A stretch of DNA of 64,000 bases from Megaera polyxenophila. Its GTDB lineage: Bacteria > Pseudomonadota > Alphaproteobacteria > Rickettsiales > Rickettsiaceae. The notes below the pieces were generated by a model. It saw nothing but the letters and a program-made list of their open reading frames with translations. It was not told the DNA's origin and made no database searches. The stretch is from assembly GCF_029982035.1 (NCBI RefSeq), contig NZ_CP104166.1:1302001-1366000 (forward strand). Reading direction: 5' to 3'. A program made the position numbers and the translations under genes. Below, in pieces: positions 18,820-28,079 of the stretch (position 1 is its first letter; each line of letters opens with the position of its first letter).

Positions 18820-20450
18820 GTCTCTCCGTCAAAACTCTCTACCCCTGAATTAGAAGGGGTTTCATGTTATAAATGGCTTACGAAATCCATAAGAAAATGT
18901 TATAATTAGCGCATAAAGCTTATGGATTTTAAAGTATATGCCTATAGAAAATATTAGTTTTTCTCAAAAACAAGAAAGATTATTTGGTGAAAAATTATCT
19001 ATACAACTAAATCGCAAAAACAAATTATATAAACTGAGAGATTTGGTAAATTGGTCTGAACTTGAAGCGCTGGCATTAGCTAAGGTTGAAATCAAGCAAT
19101 TCGGTAGAAATAAGAAGGATCATAGAGTAATGCTAGGACTATCAATGCTGCAAGCTATGTATAACGGTTCTGATTCGTTTACGGAGGAAGAATTAAAGGA
19201 AAATATATATTGGCAATATTTTTGCGGCTATGAGTATATGCAACAAGATATTGACGTATCGGAGGCGACTATACGTAGATTCCGCAATGCTCTGGGAGAG
19301 GAAGGATATAAAGAGATTCTAAAAGAGCTTTTGCGTATAGGACTGAAGGTCGGAGCACTCAAAAAAAAAGACTTGGAATCGGCGATTATAGATACGACTG
19401 TACAGATTAAGAATATCAAACATCCACATGACGTACATTTAATGGAGACCGCAAGAGCAAAAGTAGTAGATCTCTGTAAACGACTTGGTATTTCGCTTAA
19501 CGAGACATACGCCAAGAGTTTTAAATATAAGACGATCAAGCTTTGGAAGTACAAGGAAGATAGTAAAGCAAGGCAACGTAGAAAAATAATGATAAGCTTA
19601 AAAGTCCGCTTAGGTAGGTTGATCCGTATATGCTGGAGAGGTATAGAAAAATCAAAATTAGAACTATCTGCTGAGGATAGCGCCATTTTTACGAGAGTTA
19701 AAAATATTCATGCCCAGTCTGTGCTTAAGAAAAAGGACAAGGATATTTATAAAAAAGAGCATAAGATAGTCTATAGCTTTCATGCTCCGGAGGTAGAGTG
19801 TATCGGCAAGGGTAAAATGAATAAACCTTACGAATTTGGTAACAAAGTCGGGATTGCAGTAAGCGGCCGAGGCAACTTTATTCTTGGGGTTAAATCTTTT
19901 CACGGTAACCCCTACGACGGACATACTTTAGATCAAACGGTATCGGAGCTGCGCAAGCTAAGTCCGGAGACTAGCAAAATTTTTGTAGATCTTGGTTACA
20001 CCGGCCATAACTTCAAAGAAAAAGGCAAGGTTTTTACCGCCAAGACCAAGAAAGCTTTATCAACCGATGACAAAAAGATGCAAAAGCGGAGAAGTGCAAT
20101 TGAACCGATAATAGGTCATCTAAAGAATTTTGGTCGTATGGGTAGAAACTACCTTAAGGGAATAATTGGAGATATCGTTAATCCGCTTATCTCTGCCGTT
20201 GGCTTGAATTTGCGTAGAATCACTAATATTCTCAAAGAATCCACCGCATAATAATTTTCCGAAAATCTTAATAATTTAAGCAATTAGCATTGCTCAAGAG
20301 AGAATCATGAGTAAATTGTGAATTTTTGCCATCATAGCACCTAAATTTTATATTTTTGGTAAAAAAATACCCCAAAAAAATAAAAATGCGATGATTGACT
20401 TTTAAAATTATTAAAACTACATCAAAAATTTAGAATTTTGACGGAAAGAC
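18820..20450 (+). mobile_element. IS5/IS1182-type element in spoT
   Basis: 1631 bp with terminal inverted repeats GTCTCTCCGTCAAAACTCT on the left and, read inward on the right, GTCTTTCCGTCAAAATTCT. It is flanked by TAATTA on both sides (18814-18819 and 20451-20456). Its single transposase gene is intact. Confidence 0.88.
18938..20251 (+). CDS. IS5/IS1182-type DDE transposase
   Basis: 437 residues. The N-terminal DUF772-like part contains WSELEALALAKVEIKQFGRN and MLQAMYNGSDSFTEEELKEN, then QDIDVSEATIRRFRNAL. Catalytic Asp candidates are AIIDTTVQIKNIKHPHD and SKIFVDLGYTGHNF, and the Glu lies in RRSAIEPIIGHLKNFGRMGR. The segment GIAVSGRGNFILGVKSFHGN is typical of this IS5-related group. It is full length and therefore probably active. 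Confidence 0.92.
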   Translation: MPIENISFSQKQERLFGEKLSIQLNRKNKLYKLRDLVNWSELEALALAKVEIKQFGRNKKDHRVMLGLSMLQAMYNGSDSFTEEELKENIYWQYFCGYEYMQQDIDVSEATIRRFRNALGEEGYKEILKELLRIGLKVGALKKKDLESAIIDTTVQIKNIKHPHDVHLMETARAKVVDLCKRLGISLNETYAKSFKYKTIKLWKYKEDSKARQRRKIMISLKVRLGRLIRICWRGIEKSKLELSAEDSAIFTRVKNIHAQSVLKKKDKDIYKKEHKIVYSFHAPEVECIGKGKMNKPYEFGNKVGIAVSGRGNFILGVKSFHGNPYDGHTLDQTVSELRKLSPETSKIFVDLGYTGHNFKEKGKVFTAKTKKALSTDDKKMQKRRSAIEPIIGHLKNFGRMGRNYLKGIIGDIVNPLISAVGLNLRRITNILKESTA

Positions 20451-20456
20451 TAATTA

Positions 20457-20773
20457 AGTTAGGCGATAGGCTACACAATATTAGAACTGTCGAAGCTAAA
20501 AGTAGAGAAAAAATACAAAAAACTTTTGACCAGACAATTGATTTTTTTATAACACTGTCTGTATTTCTTGAAGCACCAGAAATAGAAACTCAAATATTCT
20601 CAATTTGCCAAAACTTGTTAAAAAATTATTCTCAGCCCCTGCACTTAGCAGAAAAAGATGTTAACCCTTCATTGTGTTCTGTAAAATCTGAAAATCAGAA
20701 TCATTTTCTTTCTCGAGTTTATCAAAATAACTCAGACCTATACCGAAGCCTATGCAAACTGGGACTAGTATAA
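20457..20773 (+). pseudogene. spoT: SpoT-type hydrolase, C-terminal part
   Basis: Continues the interrupted gene with KLGDRLHNIRTVEAKSREKI and a helical segment FDQTIDFFITLSVFLEAPEI. The conserved hydrolase fold ends near IFSICQNLLKN; from about residue 75 the reading lies antisense to the end of the MFS gene (overlap 20661-20773), so the last 37 residues may be read-through of a truncated gene. Confidence 0.78.
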
Positions 20774-21992
20774 ATAACACGCCTATTTGATCAAACCATT
20801 CGACTAAATAAATAATTCCAAAAGATGTTACAACATAAATACAAGCATGTGAAACGGCGTGTAATACACAAGCATAAGTAAAACGTTTTAAAACAGGAAA
20901 ATGTTTATAAAATATAGCTTTAGCAGGGTAACCATCCAAAGCGAATACTATGATAAAAGATTGCAGCAGAAATAAATGAAAAGGAGTTGTGATAGCTTCC
21001 AATAATAGTGGGAAAAAAAGTAAAAAAGCAGCAAAAATAAAGAATCTAATTTTTAAAATTTTTAGCGGATTTATCTTTGAACTTAAATAGAGTTGGATGC
21101 CGCTACCAGCCAGATACATTAACCCTACATTAAAATTATGGCTTATTACTTGTGCGGAAGTATAAGAAAAGGAATGTTTTAAAAACTGGCCATAATGAAT
21201 ATAAGTCAGATAAAAACAGACTGGCATTGCAAGATTTATTAAAAATAGTGCAATAGCAGTTTCTTTTTTCACTGATTTATTAAATATATTCTGTTGTTCC
21301 AGATATTTTTCATCTTTCCCGCTTTCCCTGCTATATGCTCTTAACCTCTTTTTAGCATCAGCAAAATCAGGGGTTTCTCTTAAAGTTGCTCTGGCATAGG
21401 CTCCAAAAAGAGCAACACTAGAGCCAATTAAAAAAGCTAACCTCCAGTTAACAGAATAATTAGTAGCAAATACCGCTATTGTTAGAGCTACAACTGATCC
21501 CAGACTAGCAAAAAAGTAAACAGAGGATACAATTGGATATTGTATTGGTGGTTTAGTAATTTCTGTTAGATAAATCTGCGCTCCTGTTATTTCACCTACC
21601 GAAGATATACCTTGAATCATACGGGTTATTGTTACTATCCAGGATGCTGTAATACCTATTTCTGCATAGGTTGGAAGACTGGCCATAACTATACAGGATA
21701 AAGCCATCAATAGCGTAGTGATTATAACGGTATGCTTTCTACCAATGGTATCACCAAGGTAACCAAATATTAAGGCACCGAACGGTCTTAATACATAAGT
21801 GGAACAATAAGCAAATGCAGCAAATAAAGCTGCTGTATGTGGATCAGCTTTAGGAAAAAATAACTCGTTAAGTAATACCGCCATGTGTACATACAACATG
21901 ACATCAAAATATTCAAGGAATGTGCCTATAGATAATAACCCTACTGCTTCTCTCTGCTCTCTTGTAAGGCTTTGCTGTTCTGCTACTTTCAT
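20661..21992 (-). CDS. proP: MFS transporter, ProP-like
   Basis: 443 residues with about 12 membrane segments. Family markers are GTFLEYFDVMLYVHMAVLLN in helix 1, LRPFGALIFGYLGDTIGRKH (the loop 2-3 MFS motif) and TRMIQGISSVGEITGAQIYL. The ProP branch of the major facilitator superfamily takes up osmolytes such as proline and betaine with protons, and rickettsiae hold many divergent copies whose substrates are unknown. It is intact, in the inner membrane, and convergent with spoT, with overlapping 3' ends. SpoT and ProP genes also occur together in RAGEs. Confidence 0.9.
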   Translation of the reverse strand: MKVAEQQSLTREQREAVGLLSIGTFLEYFDVMLYVHMAVLLNELFFPKADPHTAALFAAFAYCSTYVLRPFGALIFGYLGDTIGRKHTVIITTLLMALSCIVMASLPTYAEIGITASWIVTITRMIQGISSVGEITGAQIYLTEITKPPIQYPIVSSVYFFASLGSVVALTIAVFATNYSVNWRLAFLIGSSVALFGAYARATLRETPDFADAKKRLRAYSRESGKDEKYLEQQNIFNKSVKKETAIALFLINLAMPVCFYLTYIHYGQFLKHSFSYTSAQVISHNFNVGLMYLAGSGIQLYLSSKINPLKILKIRFFIFAAFLLFFPLLLEAITTPFHLFLLQSFIIVFALDGYPAKAIFYKHFPVLKRFTYACVLHAVSHACIYVVTSFGIIYLVEWFDQIGVLFILVPVCIGFGIGLSYFDKLEKENDSDFQILQNTMKG

Positions 21993-22391
21993 TAGGATTA
22001 ATAATTATTAAATAAATACTTTTCAATTAAAACAGCTATTTAGGCTACTTTTCAACTGTTTATTGCACTATTTTAATAAATTATTGAGGTCACTTGTTAT
22101 TTCAGATGATAATTTCTACTTAATCCAATTAAATTCTGGTTAACTAATTTATAGTTCTAAATGATTTTGGTAGAAAATGAATTTATTGTCCCAAATTTGG
22201 GAGAAAAACCCCGCACTTGCAGTGCGTTGTTTCAACATACAAGATAAGCCACCTATCGGTGGCAGCTTAAAAGAAGATACTCTTGACCGATAAATATTTA
22301 TGGAGGATTATAATACTGGTATTTGATTTGTTTTAACTTGAGTTATAAAGACTGAATGTTAGACATACATAAGATAATATATAATTGAGTT

Positions 22392-22646
22392 ATGAGTAAC
22401 TTGCACTCTGAGCAGCATTTGGTCAATGAATTAGCGGTAAAAACTCTTAAGGCCATTTCTAAAGAGCAAGCAATTCCTTACAGCAGGATCAAAAAGATTT
22501 TTTCCGAAGGAGATAAGGAAATAGCCAAGGCTTTCTGGATAATGTTGCGAAAAATATCTCCCAATCATAAGTATAATTCTGTTTACTATTGCCCTGATTG
22601 TAAAGAATTTGATTTAGAACGCAAAGGAAGAAAGATTCCTTGGTAA
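22392..22646 (+). CDS. IS91-associated small accessory protein
   Basis: Identical in sequence to the 84-residue protein of IS91 copy 1, with the C-terminal CPDC motif. No change is seen. Confidence 0.68.
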   Translation: MSNLHSEQHLVNELAVKTLKAISKEQAIPYSRIKKIFSEGDKEIAKAFWIMLRKISPNHKYNSVYYCPDCKEFDLERKGRKIPW

Positions 22647-22719
22647 GAAAACATTAACTATAAGTAATTTATGGAAATAGTCGGTAAAGGAATATCTATA
22701 AAACATATTTTTCTAGACC

Positions 22720-23697
22720 GTGGTAATTGGTCTCGATTTCGCTAAAAAATACGGCAAGCTAAGATACGGCATTATTTTCAACGTCACTAAAGTTATATCG
22801 TGTGGAACGAAATATTTAGGATTTAAACGTTATAGCTGCCGTGATTGTAACCGCAATAAATCGGTAGCATTCAGCTGTAAAGGTAGGTTTTGTTCTCGTT
22901 GTGGTAAGAAACAAACGGATCAATGGGTGAGTAAGGCTAGCAATGTTCTACCACCAAAACACGATGGCAGCACATTACATTTACAATGCCGGACTCTTTA
23001 TGGCCGATATTTTGGCTCAATCGTGATCTGTTTGGATTGATTTCCGGTATTGCAGCAGGAATTATTAAGGAGATAGCTACAAAGAAAAATCTTGTGGTTG
23101 GTATATTTACTGCCTTACACACTTTCGGTAGAGATTTAAAACGCAATGTTCATATCCATTTATCGGTTACTTGCGGCGGTATAAATAGCAAAGGCAAGTG
23201 GCAAAAATTATTTTTTCCTGCCGAACCTATTAAAAAAATGTGGAGACATAGAGTCCTTGAGTTATTTCGCTTTCAATATATCTCAAGTAATTTGAAGTTG
23301 CCGTCCGCATATCAAAATGCTGAGAATTTTAATAACTGGATGAGTAGTTTATACGAAATCAGTTGGTATGTTTATTTACAAAAACCATCGGATGATCATA
23401 AACGCAACATAGAATATTTAGGGCGGTATATAAAACGCCCCCTATTTCCGAGACAAGAATAGAAAATTACGACGGAAAGCAGGTAACGTTTAAATTTCTT
23501 GATCACTATAATAATACAATTGATCGCATAACTATGCCCGTGATGCAGTTCATAGCTAGTCTGATTATGCATATACCAGATCGTTATTTTCGAATGATTA
23601 GGTATTACGGTTTTTTATCTAATAGAACTAGGGGCGTACAATTACCTATCGTATATAAGGCAATTAATCAAATCGTTCATAAGAAAACTAAGCTCAT
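22720..23697 (+). pseudogene. IS91-family transposase, copy 2, multiply broken
   Basis: Three lesions. A 2-bp insertion near 22953 ends the first frame after KASNVLPP. The C5-run frameshift seen in copy 1 recurs near 23442. A composite IS630 transposon then interrupts the C-terminus after IVHKKTKLI; the last codons resume at 26299-26453 with SWRLMIWLNFKID. It cannot make an intact transposase. Confidence 0.85.
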
Positions 23698-23724
23698 TAT
23701 TAACCCACCAACTAAATACCCGAC

Positions 23725-24777
23725 TTAGGCGGCATATTTTACTTCTTTCGCCTGAAATAATCTTTTGATATGTTCTGGGTTATTTTGCAGAGTCCTTAGG
23801 TAAGATTTTAAATTCCCTTGGAGTTCAGATTTTGTAAGAGGTATATGTTTCCTATTTACATTTCTTTTTAAATCGTTGTTTAAATATTCATCCGGATTAT
23901 GTTGCGGAGTATACGGAGGCAGAAAAAATAAAGAAATTTTCTTTTTATGTTTCCGAGTCCATATTTGTACTTTTTTGCTATGATGAACCTTGAGATTATC
24001 TAGGATTAAGAAGATTTTTTTCTTGGAGTATTTTACCAACCTCCGTAAAAATTCTATAAATACATTTGTTTTTAGTGTCTCTTCGTACAGCATAAACCTT
24101 AGCTTACCGTTATTTGTAACAGTGGATATCATGTTTATACTAAATCTCTTCGATTTATGAATCACAACAGGGGTTTTTCCTTTTAAAGAATAGCTTTGTA
24201 ATACCTGACACTCTTGTTTTATCCCTACTTCGTCGCACCAATGTATTTCTGCCTTTTCATATTCTGCTTGCTTGGCTATTGACGGATATTCTTCATCTAA
24301 CCAAAATTGAACCCTTTTGGGTTGCTGCTCATATGCTAACTTCTTTGGCTTTTGTGCAGTATACCCCCATCTTCTTAAATATTCGCCTATTGTACTTAGG
24401 GGAAGAAAAAATCCACAATGTTTTTTGATGAGTGCATTAACTGATTTTCTTGACCATAATGCTGATTTGATATTGTGATCTTCTGGTCTAGAGATATTTA
24501 CGTACCCTTGTATTATTTCTTTGATCTTCGGTTATAAGCCTTTTCTCTCCTATCTTTCTACCTCTTAACTTCCCACTAATTGCGTACTTGTCGCCTCTCT
24601 TTTCCCTCCTTACCCATTCATTTACTGTCTGGCGACTCACTCCTATTAATTCACCTACCGACGATTGACTCTCTCCTCTTTTTACTAGTTTTAGAGCAAT
24701 CTTTCTCATCGACGCTTGTGCGCTTATTGATAATTTCCTAAAATCTTCACTTTTTGACATTATTGCATTATACAAAT
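23725..24777 (-). pseudogene. IS630-family transposase, copy 3, frameshifted
   Basis: A 2-bp deletion near 24518 (TATTATTTCTTTG against TATTATTTTACTTTG in the other copies) breaks the frame after EDQ, between the helix-turn-helix and the catalytic domain. The element is 1127 instead of 1129 bp. It would need the intact copy 4 to move. Confidence 0.9.
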
Positions 24778-24828
24778 TCCTTCCTTCTTGGCAATAGTTA
24801 TGTCGGGTATTTAATTGGTGGGTTAATA

Positions 24829-25148
24829 TTATTAATCCCAAGCGAACAGAGTAGTTTTGCCTCTATCCCCGCCTCTTTGATTGACAAGGCCGTCTCCAGT
24901 CCTTCGGCTATGATCGTAATATTTGAACTACCCTCTTTAGATAGGCAAACAAAAGATCCCGATATTTTGCCGAATGATCGCTTAGGAGCAGGAATATCCG
25001 CTTTTGCTCCGGTGTTTTTATCTAATAATATTTGCTGGTAACCGGTAATATCCCCGTTGTTATTACGAACAAATACTACTAGCGCAGGCAAGTAATAATT
25101 TCTACCGCTAATATGGACCGGTGTTAAGAATGAGGGCATTTGGGACAT
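24829..25148 (-). pseudogene. P4-type primase/Toprim fragment carried between IS630 copies
   Basis: About 105 residues, from MSQMPSFLTPVHISG to IIAEGLETALSIKEAG and KLLCSLGINN, cut off by IS630 copy 3. The EGxETA motif is the Toprim start found in phage and plasmid primases (and TraC-like primases), and YLPALVVFVRNNNGDITGYQ is the strand region usually in front of it. It differs from the Toprim end of the TraA gene at 35386, so the source is another primase gene not in this window. It is not functional as a fragment. Confidence 0.75.
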
Positions 25149-25194
25149 TGGGATTAAAAATTGTTAGTATTAACCCACCAACTAAATACCCGAC

Positions 25195-26247
25195 TTAGGC
25201 GGCATATTTTACTTCTTTCGCCTGAAATAATCTTTTGATATGTTCTGGGTTATTTTGCAGAGTCCTTAGGTAAGATTTTAAATTCCCTTGGAGTTCAGAT
25301 TTTGTAAGAGGTATATGTTTCCTATTTACATTTCTTTTTAAATCGTTGTTTAAATATTCATCCGGATTATGTTGCGGAGTATACGGAGGCAGAAAAAATA
25401 AAGAAATTTTCTTTTTATGTTTCCGAGTCCATATTTGTACTTTTTTGCTATGATGAACCTTGAGATTATCTAGGATTAAGAAGATTTTTTTCTTGGAGTA
25501 TTTTACCAACCTCCGTAAAAATTCTATAAATACATTTGTTTTTAGTGTCTCTTCGTACAGCATAAACCTTAGCTTACCGTTATTTGTAACAGTGGATATC
25601 ATGTTTATACTAAATCTCTTCGATTTATGAATCACAACAGGGGTTTTTCCTTTTAAAGAATAGCTTTGTAATACCTGACACTCTTGTTTTATCCCTACTT
25701 CGTCGCACCAATGTATTTCTGCCTTTTCATATTCTGCTTGCTTGGCTATTGACGGATATTCTTCATCTAACCAAAATTGAACCCTTTTGGGTTGCTGCTC
25801 ATATGCTAACTTCTTTGGCTTTTGTGCAGTATACCCCCATCTTCTTAAATATTCGCCTATTGTACTTAGGGGAAGAAAAAATCCACAATGTTTTTTGATG
25901 AGTGCATTAACTGATTTTCTTGACCATAATGCTGATTTGATATTGTGATCTTCTGGTCTAGAGATATTTACGTACCCTTGTATTATTTTACTTTGATCTT
26001 CGGTTATAAGCCTTTTCTCTCCTATCTTTCTACCTCTTAACTTCCCACTAATTGCGTACTTGTCGCCTCTCTTTTCCCTCCTTACCCATTCATTTACTGT
26101 CTGGCGACTCACTCCTATTAATTCACCTACCGACGATTGACTCTCTCCTCTTTTTACTAGTTTTAGAGCAATCTTTCTCATCGACGCTTGTGCGCTTATT
26201 GATAATTTCCTAAAATCTTCACTTTTTGACATTATTGCATTATACAA
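25195..26247 (-). CDS. IS630-family transposase, copy 4
   Basis: Complete 350-residue transposase in an element at 25170-26298, with all DDE residues as in copy 1. It is the intact partner of the composite transposon and could act on both copies. Confidence 0.92.
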   Translation of the reverse strand: MYNAIMSKSEDFRKLSISAQASMRKIALKLVKRGESQSSVGELIGVSRQTVNEWVRREKRGDKYAISGKLRGRKIGEKRLITEDQSKIIQGYVNISRPEDHNIKSALWSRKSVNALIKKHCGFFLPLSTIGEYLRRWGYTAQKPKKLAYEQQPKRVQFWLDEEYPSIAKQAEYEKAEIHWCDEVGIKQECQVLQSYSLKGKTPVVIHKSKRFSINMISTVTNNGKLRFMLYEETLKTNVFIEFLRRLVKYSKKKIFLILDNLKVHHSKKVQIWTRKHKKKISLFFLPPYTPQHNPDEYLNNDLKRNVNRKHIPLTKSELQGNLKSYLRTLQNNPEHIKRLFQAKEVKYAA

Positions 26248-26667
26248 ATTCCTTCCTTCTTGGCAATAGTTATGTCGGGTATTTAATTGGTGGGTTAATA
26301 GTTGGAGATTAATGATTTGGTTGAATTTTAAAATAGATCCTCTGTTTTGCTATAATTGCAATAAATGTATGAATCTGCGGCAAGTTTATTACGGTTTATC
26401 TCCGCCATTGTTATTAATAAGAATCAATGAATTATTATCAACGCCTAGATAACATCATTATGGCGAACACTTCTTTCACGTCTTAGCCACATAATTTGTA
26501 AAACTGAACCTATTTTTAGATAGATTCTGGCAGAGATTTTTATAAAAGTGTTGATAATTTCTAATATTGTGGCTTGTAACTACATTTTATTAAACGAATT
26601 TTCAAAGTTTTGATTAACAATTTTTCTGGTTACAAATTTTGAAATTCCTATACTATAAAATGGAGGG

Positions 26668-27091
26668 ATGAGATATTATAAGAAAACCAGTCATACAATT
26701 TATGACTGTACATACCACATAGTATGGGTAACGAAGTATCGGTACAAGGTGCTAATAGGGGATATCGGTAGAAGAGCTAAAGATCTAGTTCAAGGATATT
26801 TGCCAAGATAACGGAGTAGAGATATTAAGGGGTAAGGTAGCTTCAAATCATATACATATCTACGTATCAGTTCCGCCTTATCAGAGTATAAGCAAGGTTG
26901 GACAGTATCTAAAAGGAAAAACCTCACGAAAAATACAGCAAGAGTTTACTGAATTGAGAAAGAGATACTGGGGTAAACACTTATGGGCCGTTGGATATTT
27001 TGTAAGGACTACGGGTAACGTTACTGACCAAATGATAAAAGATTATATAGATAGTCATGAATCTAGAGATGATAAATTTGGTGACTTTTAA
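26668..27091 (+). pseudogene. tnpA: IS200/IS605 Y1 transposase (TnpA), frameshifted
   Basis: From ATG 26668, with GGAGGG just upstream, the frame reads MRYYKKTSHTIYDCTYHIVW then VTKYRYKVLIGDIGRRAKDL, the typical TnpA start. A frameshift near 26795 moves the rest to another frame: DICQDNGVEILRGKVASNHI, then HIYVSVPPYQSISKVGQYLK, with HUH motif HIHI, and YFVRTTGNVTDQMIKDYI, ending GDF at 27091. The gene is not found as one open frame. About 138 residues once rejoined, normal for IS200 TnpA. Confidence 0.82.
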
Positions 27092-27136
27092 GTTGAAAAT
27101 TAGCTACAGCTAAGGCATTCATGCTGTTATCTTAAG

Positions 27137-27157
27137 CTCTGCATTTGCAATGCAGAG
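27137..27157 (+). other. IS200-type right-end hairpin
   Basis: CTCTGCAT TTGCA ATGCAGAG, an almost perfect stem-loop 45 bp after the TnpA stop. IS200/IS605 transposases recognise such subterminal hairpins as single strands. It is related to the hairpin at 22212-22226. Confidence 0.6.
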
Positions 27158-27291
27158 TGGTTAACTGCCTATCTTTTTAATTACCAAAATTCCCTAAAGT
27201 ACAAAGCATATTATAGTTTACCTGGTAAATTAATTCCTTACTCCAAACTGATAGACAATAAATGAGTAAAGATAATTTTTAGTAGCTTCAT

Positions 27292-27355
27292 CTTTTTAAA
27301 AATTCAAGTGTACGCTTACCGCCGCTTTGCAAGCGCACTTGAGTTTTTAAAAAGC
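27292..27355. repeat. Long imperfect inverted repeat
   Basis: The left arm CTTTTTAAAAATTCAAGTG plus TACGCTT pairs with AAGCG, CACTTGAGTTTTTAAAAAG on the right, with one mismatch and a 2-nt gap, giving about 23 bp of stem. It lies alone in the gene-free stretch 27092-27450, ahead of a hypothetical gene. A terminator in either direction, a decayed element end or a rickettsial palindromic element are possible. Confidence 0.6.
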
Positions 27356-27450
27356 TTACGCTTTGTGCCTCCTAAAGAAATGAAGGTTTTGGCTTTCATC
27401 TGTAGTAGATACTACAGGTTTTATTAACTTATAATTTAAGAGTATATAAT

Positions 27451-27936
27451 ATGACTAGATATTTTAATAGTGGGCTTTATGAAGATGCATTTTATACAAA
27501 ACATCAAATAGACTTGTATAATGACTGCAGTGTTTACGAAAATATAGAATATGACCGCCAGTTACTGGCAGAATATCATAAAGATGATCTTTATTTTTCC
27601 TATAGTGATGATAACGATAAGTGGGAACAGGAAATAGACGAGCTGTTCTGGGATGCCTTAAGTCGTTGGACTATATACTTTGAGCCCCTTGTTTTTGATG
27701 AGGAAATAGCTTTAAAGTGCGGACTTACTCCCTTTACTTATAAGGGAAAAAATCTCCTTGCTCTATCAGGATGCGGTATGGATCTCTCTCCTAGACTTGA
27801 TGCTTATCAAGCTTTATCTCATAAAACAATTGACCGAAATAGTAGGCTCTTTTCTACTGCTAATCGACTAGACAAATACTTTGAATATGTAGTAGGTAAA
27901 GAATTAGCAGAGGAAGTGTTAAAAGCTATTTCTTAA
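27451..27936 (+). CDS. Hypothetical protein, GCGMD family member 1
   Basis: 161 residues, acidic and rich in Tyr and Asp; no signal peptide or membrane segment. It is clearly related to the product at 34328: FEPLVFDEEIALKCGLTPF, then LLALSGCGMDLSPRLDAYQA, against APRVYNEEVAHLCHLIPF and LLSFGGCGMDMTYKLEAYQL, and both end with KYFEYxxGKE. The invariant GCGMD with a nearby Cys and His could be a metal or catalytic site; that is inference. No known family is recognised. Probably RAGE or plasmid cargo. Confidence 0.75.
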   Translation: MTRYFNSGLYEDAFYTKHQIDLYNDCSVYENIEYDRQLLAEYHKDDLYFSYSDDNDKWEQEIDELFWDALSRWTIYFEPLVFDEEIALKCGLTPFTYKGKNLLALSGCGMDLSPRLDAYQALSHKTIDRNSRLFSTANRLDKYFEYVVGKELAEEVLKAIS

Positions 27937-28079
27937 AGTCCGTTGGGGCGTGTAAGTTAAAAACCTATACGCCCTATATATAGCCGCCATTTTATTTACC
28001 GGGTGTTTCAGTCAAAAGCTAAAGACAAGGCTTTTTAATATTCATGGCTTAGGATTAGCAGTTGAGCGTTGGTATCAGA

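Larger units (their letters stand above)
23700..26298 (-). mobile_element. Composite transposon: two IS630 copies around a primase fragment
   Basis: Two IS630-type copies in the same orientation (23700-24826 and 25170-26298) enclose 343 bp of foreign DNA. The outer ends carry the TA target duplication: the host reads CTCAT-TA before and TA-GTTGG after, while uninterrupted IS91 copy 1 reads CTCATTAGTTGG at the same place. The whole 2.6-kb unit therefore transposed as one piece. Both copies share the end variant ACCAACTAAA, absent from the copies at 5194 and 8039. Confidence 0.85.
22244..26661 (+). mobile_element. IS91-type element, copy 2, split by composite transposon
   Basis: Same ends as copy 1 and also placed after CAAG (22240-22243). 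Without the 2.6-kb insert at 23700-26298 it would be about 1.8 kb. It differs from copy 1 by two extra bases near 22953 (CTACCACCAAAA against CTACCAAAAA), which add a second frameshift. Confidence 0.85.
22205..27170 (+). mobile_element. IS200/IS605-type element split by nested elements
   Basis: A Y1-transposase gene at 26668-27091 is followed by a right-end hairpin (27137-27157, core GCATTTGCAATGC). A closely related hairpin, core GCACTTGCAGTGC, lies at 22212-22226, just before IS91 copy 2. The two hairpins are the expected subterminal ends of one IS200-type element. IS91 copy 2 (22244-26661) landed between the left end and the transposase ribosome site GGAGGG. Outer limits are approximate. 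Confidence 0.65.
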
